From positions 52,016,001 to 52,080,000 of the forward strand of contig CP141127.1 of NCBI GenBank assembly GCA_035236585.1: a DNA stretch of 64,000 bases. The letters are read 5' to 3'. The DNA is from Warburgia ugandensis (Eukaryota; Streptophyta; Magnoliopsida; Canellales; Canellaceae). Under the pieces are notes generated by a model, which was not told the DNA's origin, ran no database searches, and saw nothing but the letters and a program-made list of their open reading frames with translations. Shown piece after piece: positions 39,103-50,556 of the stretch. A program made the translations under genes and the position numbers. The first letter of the stretch is position 1. Every line of letters starts with the position of its first letter.

Positions 39103-42100
39103 GGGTAATGGGGAGGAAAAGAGCAATAGAGAGACCAGTGCTGTGTTTGGTGATTCTGGAAACCAGGAGAGAGAACAAGAGGAGGAGGAGAGAGAAATAG
39201 CAGAGGGGCAGAGAGAAGACAGGCTGGTTGTTGGTGAAACCCGACATAGAGGTGAAGGAGAAGGGGGTGAAGCTGTTGACTGGAACAGACCATGACCAGA
39301 GAGAGAGAGATAGAGAGAGAAGAAAAGGAAAGGGGTGGGTACGGGTTTTCTCCTTCCAGCCCAGCCTAGATTGCCCCTTATGGGTTGTGTTCCTCTTTAA
39401 AGCTCTCTACCTTACTAATTTGGTTCTCCCCCTTTGGAAACTCACCAAACTTTGCATGTTTCCATTCTTCTTCAATATTCATTTCCTTAATCAATTACCC
39501 ATGTGCCTTTTGATCCTTGTTGATGATCTAGTCCACTGATTTGATCCAAGCCATTCAATGGTCAATTTAGTTGATCTGCACCATACAAAATGCAATTAGA
39601 TTCATCTCGATCATACTTCAATCCACAGATTATCTCTTAATAATCATCTGACCATTGATTTTGACAAATTAATGTTTTGATGATCAATTAAAGCCAAATT
39701 CAAAATCAAGCTAAATTTTACAAATTTGAACAGTTAGATGATTTAATTGAATGCTAAATTAGGGGTACTTGGACTAAAATTTAACAATTAACAGCAAACT
39801 ATAGCATGGATTTACATTAAAGTTGTTCCTAAAACCCCTTCTTGGAATTGAGCTTTCAACCACTGTTTTGAAAGAATAAAATTTGTTCCCAAAGGCTGCA
39901 TTTCCACCTTCAGCCTAACGCCTCTCTTCTTCCTCCAGCTCCCTTGGGAGGCCTATCATTCACTAGTCTCCTCTCCTCTATCATCTTTAATTCATTGCTT
40001 AGACTTCTCTCTAAATCTTCTCTGATTTTTCTCCTTGGATCAGCATCCCAAATTCAGCTTCTCTTCTCATCTCCCATATTGATAGCATGCATGGGCTGGA
40101 AAATTTCTAACTCAGCCCATTTCCCTCCTCTTTTATACACTCCTTTGCTTAGTTTTTGTGGCCAGGAGTCCACAAGGTGAAGCCAGCTGCCACTCCCCTA
40201 GGAAAACACATGACTGCTGGTTTCTTATTGTGAAACTTGCCTAGTGGCTTCAAATGTCCAATAAAACTCCTTTACTTCTAAGGAATTGCAATTGCACCTT
40301 ACCTTTTTGTGGGTTTACAATTGCACCCAAATTAATACTAACTTCCTATTTGATATCTAATGGCAATCATATCTTACTACATGATGGTCAATGCTCACTT
40401 GGCCTTAATTGCCAATAGTTCCCACTCTTGTAATTCATGAAATGGCCTGCCATTTAATCATCCAATGGTAGATCTCCTTTTTGATCCGCCTTTCCTTATA
40501 CATTGATTTATGCATCAATGTCTTTTCTCTTAGGTTAACTCTACTGATGGGCCCGGATGAAAAAGGAGGGTCTTGCGTCAGGTGCCAGCCTGCAAGGAAG
40601 AAGTTGAAGATGATTTTTTGTTACTTCTTTCCTACTTGCAAATGAATATGCATTTGTATATTAGTTTGTAAGTAAGAAATGAAAATCATCTCCAGCTTCT
40701 TAAAAGTATGGCAACCTTAACATGACATTCCCTCATGTTAAGGCATTCCCCATCAAATTCTGGGTGCGGTGAAAAATGGGTAAGGGTTGCTAGGGCGTTC
40801 TCCCAAAAATGACACGCTACATCAGATCCCGGGTGTAGTAGAAAATGGGCAAGGGCTACTAGAGCCTTCTCTTGAAAGTGACGCACTATATCAGAACCCA
40901 GGTGCAGTGAAAAGTGGGCATGGGTTCATACCATAGAGGTCGAGAAGTGTGCAGGTAGATAGAATATCTCAAAAGCATAAAATTCGTATCGCCACATGGA
41001 ATATAGGGACATTGACAGGTAAGAGTTTGGAGTTAGTTAATACGATGATATGTAGGAGAGTCAACATAGTTAATACAATGATACGTAGGAGAGTCAACAT
41101 TGCTTGTCTCCAAGAAACCAACTGGAAAGGGTCTAAAACTAGAGAAATCAATGGGTATAAACTCTGGTACATAAGAAAGGATAATAACAAAAATGGCGTA
41201 GGAATAATAGTAGATAAAGAATTAAAGGATAAAGTTATGGATGTTAAAATAATCAGTGATGGCATTATAATAATAAAACTTGTTCTAGAATAGCAAATCA
41301 TAAACGTTATAAGGGCATACGCACCACAAGTAGGGTTAGAGTTATGCAAGAAATTCCCAATACTTAGGGGATATTTATAGGAGCATACTTAAATAACTAT
41401 GTAGCTTAAATAACTATGTAGCTTAAACAACATAGCTTAATGGTTATGGATTTCTATATTAAAAGATGGAAGAAAGGAAATGAACTTAATATGTATGAAA
41501 AAAGTAAGTGGTAGAACTTAAAAAGGAAAGAAAATAATCTCATTCACAAATAAGTTGATGGTAGAAGGAAACTGGAACTATGAAACAGAAGTAAACACCA
41601 TTTGAGTTAATATGACAATGTCATTAAGAAAGAGGCAAAAGATGTCTTAGGAGTATCTAAAGGTAAAAGGCAATTAGTAAAGGAAACATGGTGGTGAAGT
41701 GAAACAGTGCAAAATGTTATTAAAGAAAAATGGGTGTATTTTAGAGCATGGCAGAAGGCTAGAAATAATGAAAAATATGAATAGTATAAGAATGCTAACA
41801 CATATGATGACCTCTATAATAAACTAGGAATAGGAGAAGCTGAGAAAGATGTGTTTGAACTTGCAAAAATAAGAGAATAGAAGGGTAAAGACTTAGATCA
41901 TGTTAGGTTCATTAGAAGTGATGATCAAAGGGTATTAGTCAAAGATGACGAGATCAAGCAAAGGTGGAAAACTTACTTTCAAAAATTATTAAATGACAAT
42001 GGCTCGAGAATATAGGGATTGAAAATACTGTAAACCTAAATAACATTGGACATTATGGATATGAACGTAGGATTAGAATACTTGAAGTAAAAGAGGCCTT

Positions 42101-45100
42101 GAAAAAGATGAAATCAGAAAAGGCCATGGGGCCTAATGATATACCAATAGAGGTTTGGAAGCATATGGGAGATATTGAAGTAGTTTGGTTGAGCAAGTTG
42201 TTTAACAAGATTATAAAATCAAAGAAAATGTCGGATGAATAGAGGAAAAGCTCTATTGTAGCAATTTATAAGAATAAAGGAGACATACAGAGCTGTAATA
42301 ATTATCGATGGATCAAACTTATGAGCCACACTATGAAACTTTTTGAAAGAGTGATTGAGAAGAGGCTATGACATGAGACAAGTGTATTGGAGAACCAGTT
42401 TGGTTTCAAGCCTGGGAGTTCTACCATGGAAGCTATTTTCTTGCTAAGACAATTGATAGAAAAATATAAGGTGAGGAGAAAAGACCTCCACGTGATCTTT
42501 ATTGACTTAGAGAAGGCTTATGATAGAGTCCTTAGAGAGTTAATATGGAGGGTGTTGGGCGACAAAGCGGGGGTGTATGGACCTAATTAAAGATATGTAC
42601 GAGGGAGCGGTAACAAATGTTAAGACCACTAGTGGCAAAACCGATGATTTTCCTTTCACTGTAGGATTGCACCAAGGTTCGGCATTGAGTCCATACCTTT
42701 TCACGTTGGTTATGGATGAGATAACAAAACATTTGCACGGGGGGATTCTATGGTGCATGCTATTTGCAAATGATATAGTTTTACTTGATAAGACAAGGGA
42801 GGGCGTAAACACAAAGCTAGAGTTATGGAGAGAAGCATTAGAATCTAAAGGATTTAAAATCAGCTGAACTAAGACAGAATATATGGAATGCAATTTTAGC
42901 AAGGAGAGGAGTAGGAGTTGAACACTAGTTAAGATTGATAACCAAGAAGTCCTCGGAAAAGACTACTTTTGATACTTAGGACTAATGATTCATGAGTGGA
43001 GAGATTGGTATAAGGTCTTAATGATGACAACGATGATCTTTTCCCTTAGGTTGATACACCAGTTGGCATGCTAGTACACCTCTTTTACCCTTAATCATCT
43101 ATAAGTACAAAATAAACTCTTACTTGAAAGGGGGTCCATTTATGGAACCTAGATGATCCGATCCATCCATCGATTATCTTGCACTTTCACTTATGTGATA
43201 TTTCATTCTTAATATCCCTTCATTGTATATCATACTCTTAAACATCATCTAATTGGATTGTTTCATAGATCATTAGTAAGGAATGTTTAAGGTGTGAAAT
43301 TGGTATGGAAATAAAAGGAAAAAAATTACCTCATTTTTTTGTAATTGTGATTGTTTATTAATTGTACATGAATATATATATATATATATATATAGACTGT
43401 CTTATCAATCAAAACTATGTTATCTACAAATAACATGCACAGTAAAATTCCGCCTGTGCAGAGATTTCATTAACCATAATCAACGTCAAAAGGTATAGGC
43501 TCTAGTGATAGGGAAATCATCTCTCTTCCCTAGTGGTCCTAAATTTGTTACAACTCTATCATATATATCCTTAATTATGTCAATATACTCATGTGAAACC
43601 CCTTTCTCATCCAACAAACTATATTAACTATTTAGGGACCATATCATAAGCTTTTCCTAAGTCAATAAAGACCATGTGGAGGCCCTTCCTCCTCTCCTTA
43701 TACGTCTGTATCAATTGTTTAAGTAGGAAAATAGTTTCCATGGTAGACCTCTTAGGTATGAAACATAATTGGTTTTTCATTACACTCGTCTCATATCGTA
43801 GTCTCTTCTCCAAAGTTTCATGGTATAGCTTTCTTTTAATTCTTATAAATTGGTACCAATAGAGCTTTTCCTCCATTCATCTGGCATTTTCTTCGATTTT
43901 ACAATCTTGTTAAACAACTTTGTCAACCAAACTACTCCAATATCTCCCATATACTTTCAAACCTCTATTTGTATACCATGTTAATGCATTTAACATAGTC
44001 TAAGTCCTTATTCTTCTAAGAGAATTCTTCTATTCTCTTATTTTTATAAGTTTGAACACTTCTATATCACCTTCTCTTGACCCTAATCTATTATAGGGAT
44101 CATCATACGCCTTGAGTTTAAACGTATCTAATACTCTCTTAGCAACCTTTTTAGCATTCATATATTGCTCAAAGTTTTTGTCATTTCTAGCCCTCTATCA
44201 TGCTTTAAATGACATGTGTTTCTTTTTAATAACTATACTTTTTCACTCCACTACTAAGTTTCCTTTATTGGTTGCCTTTTACCTTTAGATACTCTTAGAC
44301 ATCTTTTGCTATTTTCTTAATGGACCTGGCTATATTAGTCCATGTAGTGCTTACATCTGTTTCATTGTTCTACTTTCCTTATGCCATCAACTTATTTGTG
44401 AATAATGTTATCTTATCCCATTTTAAGTTGCACCACGTAGTTTTTGGACACCTATTAGATTCATTTCCTTTCTTCCATCTCTTAATATAAATATTCATAA
44501 CCATTGACCTAGGTTGTGTTGCTAAACTCTCACTAGGTATTACCTTACAATCCTTACACATTGATCTTTGGGTATTCATAATTAGAAAAAAAAAGTCTAT
44601 TTGGCTTTTATGTGATCCACTTTTAAAGGTTAGTAATTGTCATCCATCTTCTTAAAGTATGTGTTTGCCAGAGCTAGGTTATATGGCAAAGCAAAATCGA
44701 GGATGCTTCCTCCGTCTCATTTCTTTCTCCGAAACCATACCTTCCATATACGCTATCATCTCCTTCACTTCTTTTCCTACATTGTCATTTAACATCTACA
44801 AATTTGTCCTTTGATTCTTTATCCACCACTATCTCTACGTCATTTCTATTATAGTCCTTTCCTACATATTAGAGCTTGTACCTATCAATTTCTTTAGTTA
44901 GTCTCTTTCACACTTGGTTTTCTTAAACGCAAGCTATATTGACCCTCATAAGTTTCATTGTATTTAATAAGTCCATACTCTTGCTTGTCAATGTGCCTAT
45001 ATTTTATGTAGCGATACGAATTGTATTCTCTTAAGTGAATCTCTTTGCACGCACACATCTAGAATGGCATGGAAACCCCTCCCTACTTCCCATTGCCCCT

Positions 45101-48100
45101 AGATTCTGATGTAGTCCGTCGCTTCCAAGGGAACGCTTTATCAGTACTTGTTCATTTCCCACTACAACAGGGATCTAATGCAATGCATCGCTTACGAATG
45201 AATGCCCTGGTAGCCCTTGCCTATTTCCCATTTCGTCGAGGCTCCACCAGTGTGTCGCTTGCGGGGAGTGTCCTAGCTTGAGGAAATGTCATAGTCAGAT
45301 TGATATCATAGGATTTGGTTAAAGATTTAATGCTAGCTGGCAACTTGACACAACCCTCTCCCCATAAAAAAATTCAAAAAAAGAAAAAGCAATTAAGAAA
45401 AAAATGGGAAAGAAAATTGGGTTCCCACCATCCTAGGAGTCACTTGGTTCCCACTCCTAATTCCATTCCCACTTCCCATCCTGGCAGCTATGATCCAAGA
45501 TAAAAGCTACATTTCTTGAAACCTCTTTCATAGTTGTAGCACATAATAAACATGCATGACTTATCAAACATCCATGTTAACAATATTTGAGTAGTTATAG
45601 TTGATTTATACATCATCATATATATATATATATATATTTCTAATTTTAACTTGTTTTCTTTGTCTCTTTTTCACCTAATAACGTTCTTCTATTGCATGCC
45701 CTATATGATTGACTGGATTATCCTTTCATAATCTAGATCTTTAAGTTAAAAGACATAAATTGTGTTTTTTCTTCATTTTGTTTACTGGTTTTTTCTTTCT
45801 ATTTTCTTTTTGTTTCAATTTAGATATAGTGGATGTTAGTTTTTAGTTGTTGTAGAGCTTCAGCATATTCTATGTATCTATATGTCCTAGCATTACAAAC
45901 TAATTTTTTGTGATCTTGTAAGTTCTTTTCTATATGTAAGATACTTATATCTATTATCTAGATCTGCCTCTAGGTTTTTCTTGATATTTCTGGTTGGTTG
46001 CTTATACCCTGTGGGAACTATTATTATTTGAGGCTGGTATATTAATGTTTTTAACCATGTGCATTTGGGCATTTCATTTTTGAAATGATTGTTTCTAGAC
46101 TTTTACCAATAAAACATAACAGCTTTTGCCAATATAATTTGCCAGCATATTATATATGTAATAAAATCATGTAGATTTATCATATCTTTTGACTATGCAA
46201 AAAATATTAAAAGTGGAAGTAAAAATAGACGTGGTCAAACACCACTGTCTTTAGAAGCATTTTAATCTATATTTCTCTGCATATAACTATGCTGCCAATA
46301 TGCTATCTTTCACACTTATGAACCATAATCATAAAATCTTTCTTGTTTAATTATTGTACTTATTCTGTCCAAAGAAAAACTTTAATTGTCTTCTTGGTCA
46401 GATATTGATTTGGTCTGTTAAGGAGGTTTTACTGTTATTGGCTTGTTTTAAACTTTCATGTATTCATGTTGTTTTTACATCTTTGATAATAATACTGACC
46501 TGGAAAAATATCTTTTCCAGTGGAAAAATTAATGTACAAGACACTTCTACATGGCATCCTTTCTTTTCTTCTTTTTCTCTTTTTTCCATTGTCATATCTA
46601 CTTCTAGATTATTGTCATGTGTACTTTTAGATTAATACTCTTGGTTACTATTGCAAATTTGCTATCTTAATCTTCTCTTTTGATTGGAGCTTGTGAAATC
46701 GATAAAGATGAATCTTTCTTCATAGCAAATATTCTGTTCTAAGAAAAATATACTTTCTCTAACAGTTTACAAATGTGTGAAAGTCTGACTTCTAGCTTGT
46801 CTCTATATGAACAAAGATGTCTTGCACTTTGTTTCATGAAAGAGTCTGGTAGGGTTCCAAGGTCAAAAAGTGTCAAAGGTTTCCACAGCTGTTGGGCCCA
46901 CCCTTGATTTTTTTAGTGATCCAACCAGTTTATCAGATCTGCAACCCCTGAAGCTGGGGGCTGCAAAAAATCTTATGCAAAAGCTGCATCTCTGGTGGTT
47001 TCTTCCTTTGGAACATATATTATGCTTTTTTTTATACTGTCCATATTTCAGTAGAAGGGGCCCACTAGAGAGGCTTCCATTTGATCAGATTTTTGGTACC
47101 TTCCCATCTTGAGGGGCTGCAAATACAGTGAATGGTTTGGATCACTCAAAAAATTAAGGGATGGGACCCAACATGTGGTGTGGACTCCTTCCACACTTTT
47201 TGATCTTTGTTTTCTACTAGGACTCTTCATGAAAAATGGAATTATAAATTTATTTGTAAATTAGTGAAGTGTTGCTCTTGTTCTGTTTTTCCATCTAGTG
47301 CTTTGTTTAAATTTGTTGTATGAATTGTTTCGGTTGGGAGATCTTGTATCTAGTACTTTATTTAACTGGTGCTAATAAATGTTTTTATAGGGAGTTGTTG
47401 CTGGGCTTCTAGTTCAAAACACACTTAAATTTTTACTGAAGTTTGGACAGGTGTCCCCGTACTTGGTAAAGTTCTTGTATTTCCCAGTTCTATTTTCTGC
47501 ATTTTGAACAAGAATTCACCAACCATAAGATTGTATTTCTATTTGGATGATTTGAGATTTCATGCTCGTCATAGGTTTGATTTTGGCTTTGAAATGAAAT
47601 GTGACAGATATTATCTTTTCATACTGCCTAGTTCAAATATCATCTATAAATATATGCATTGAAGAGATCTTCAGTAAAATAATACATCCAACTATATTGC
47701 ATAATTATTCTTTTATTTGCTTAATTTCCACTGTGACAATGACACGTGGATAAATATTTCCTTATTACTGATTATGCTGACTGAGTTTTGATGGTTTGTA
47801 TGCGAATGAACTTGGTTTGTAGGGTTATAATGCTCTCAAAGACTATTTCCCAAGCATGCAAATGAAGCCAAATCCTCAGTGTTCAAACTCTGCTTGCCTT
47901 GAATGGCAGGTAACAAGCTTTTACATGTAGTGATCAACAGATGTCTTGTGAAGTTAATTGTTGTTGAAGCCATATCTCCTCACTGATAGTGGAAGTTACA
48001 TCTGCTGTGCAGGAGGAGTACATCCACACAAAGCCAGCTAGAAATGCCGCAGCTAAGGCAAAGATGGAGGCTGAAACATCATCCCAAGCAGAAGGCCCTC

Positions 48101-50524
48101 TTCACATTGATAATGAATGGAACATAAGGTACTTTCTCTTGCAGGCATCAGAACCATCTTTACTAGATGCTTCCTGTTAGGTTAGGAAGCTGCAATCTCC
48201 TTCCTAAATTTAGCAAAGCACACTTCCACATGCTTCCTTTGGGTTTACCAAAGAAAAAAAAAAAAAAACATGTTTCCTTTGGTGCTTTCCTTATGATGGT
48301 TATCATAAGGTGCTCTCTTATATATGGCTCTGAATCATCTTTACCAGAAGCTTCCTGTAGGCTGGAAAGCTGCAATCTCCCCATTTCCTAAATTTAGAGG
48401 AAGCACGCTTACACATGCCTCCTTTAGCACTTCCCTTAAGGTGGTTAATTTTTATAGGGTTACTTGTTTCCTTCTAAGAATTGCTTGTGTATATTTGAAA
48501 CCAGAAGTACTCTTAAAGACACTCTAAAGGGGTATATATAGAACTTAAAAAGATCATTTTATGCTTTAAATATACATTTAGGTCATTTTTAAAATGATTC
48601 AAGCAATTCTTAGAACCCTTCTATCACATTTCATGTTCTTAGAGCTTAAAAAGCTCATTTTATGCTTTAAATATACATTTAGGTCAATTTTAAAATGATT
48701 CAAGCAATTCTTACAAAGCCATTGCGCCCATGGCTTGCTTCAACCTTTGGCAACTATAATCAGCAATATGGAGCATTCTCTTCTTAGCATGTAAACTCAT
48801 CGTTTTATGAATCATATCAGGAATCAAGATGATTCCGACTTATGTATGCTTGATATCAGTTAGAGTTTGAACTTCATAGTCTCAAACCGTAGGAAAGGTG
48901 AAGTTACTGCTTCCTTTTTGTTATGGAATTAGAAGCTTCCCCGTGGGATGCTGTAGCTTTCATACTATTTCAGAAGATGGTTGTAACATTCAAATAAGAA
49001 TGACGTGATATATTTACGAACTTCTGACCTATAACATGCTGTGTGCAGGTTAGGAGATCCACAAAAAGTATAGAACTGCTTCCCTGAGATAATGGCAATT
49101 CGCTAGCTTGCTAACTGGGCTTTCTTGTCTTTTTGCATTTTACATTTTTATACTAAAGAAATTTGCCATTTCAACTCCTTTATGTTAGATTCTAATTTGC
49201 CAAAAGAGTGCCATTGCACTGTCTTTCTCACTTTTTCTTTCTTGACATGAAGCTGGTCAAGCCACCAGGATGGTCATACTGCAGCTGGTTTCTAAAATCG
49301 CCAGAAGTCTGTCTGAGTGACCATTTGGAGGAAAGAACAAGCTGGATTTTCAAAAAAAATAAAAAATAAAAATATTGTTGCTTATTAATGTAAAGGTTGA
49401 CCAAAGAAGCCACAGAAACTAAAAAAAAATAAAATGAAACAGCAAAACAGAAAAGAGAAATACATTAAAAAAAATTCTGGATATAGATGGAATTTTACAA
49501 ACTACACCAAGAAGCCATTTAGAATGAAGATGAACACACATGCAAGAGAGAGAGGATTTCCTGTTAGAGGAGGTTCTGTGCTATTGGGCTTTGTTTGCAT
49601 TGCAGTTTCACAACATTTCCGTCGTGAGTTAACACCTTTGGTTCTCTGTCAATCAAAGAAAATAAAGATCCATCATGAGAGGGGGCTACTGGTTTGTCTT
49701 TTTTAGGATTGAAAAGAATGAGAAGGCAATGAAAGAAAATATGAAATTCAGAAATGAATAAGGGATCAGATTTTCTTTGTACTGTATCTAAATCCTATCT
49801 ATTCCTATTCGTCTACATTTCTCTTCCTGAGCTGGGATTGGAGACCCAATTTTAGGTCAGTGTCATTTTCCTCAATAAAAGAGTACCCTGGAACTCTGAT
49901 TTTACAGATCTAAGAGGTGATTGATCTTTGTTTGAGGTTTTCCCTCTAATCTTTACCAAGAAGTCTAGTGCTACCCTAAAAACAAAGGAGCTAATAGGAC
50001 TATCGGAGATATTGGACATGAGAGTGCTAAGAGGGATACCATCTATAACAAGCTCCCATGGAGAGTTAAGCACTTCCAAGAAAGAGATTTCTCTCTCTTT
50101 TTTCTCTTTCCATTGTAAAAGGAAAATTCAATAGAAAAGGTATAACTTAACGCTTCTTTTACTATACCTTATTTGAAAGCTGGCTCTAGGTCGAGCGATA
50201 GGACAAGGCTTAATAGATTTCTCCTCCATCTCTGATTTCATCTCCATCATCTAGCTGTTGGTAGCAGGTGATTGGTCTTTGTTGGGCTTGCAAGCTTCCT
50301 CTCTATGTTATGTTCTTTCCCTCTTGTTGATTTTCTAAGAAGTTGGAGCAATCTTCTCTCTTTCATTTATTAACCTCCCTTCCACCTCTCCCTATTTACA
50401 TATAGTTTAGAAATGAATCTAAAGAGTCTGTTTTGCTTCCAATAAGAGCACTGGGTCCAGTTAGTTCAGTGCCCTGCCTAACAACCAGTAGGTTGTGGGT
50501 CCTAATCCACTCAACATTCAAAGA

Positions 50525-50556
<32 letters not shown>

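Noticed and set aside
38592-39293. 233-codon open frame on the minus strand
   Set aside because: It runs through GT/GA microsatellite and purine-rich DNA, is low complexity and shows no domain; the open frame is due to composition.
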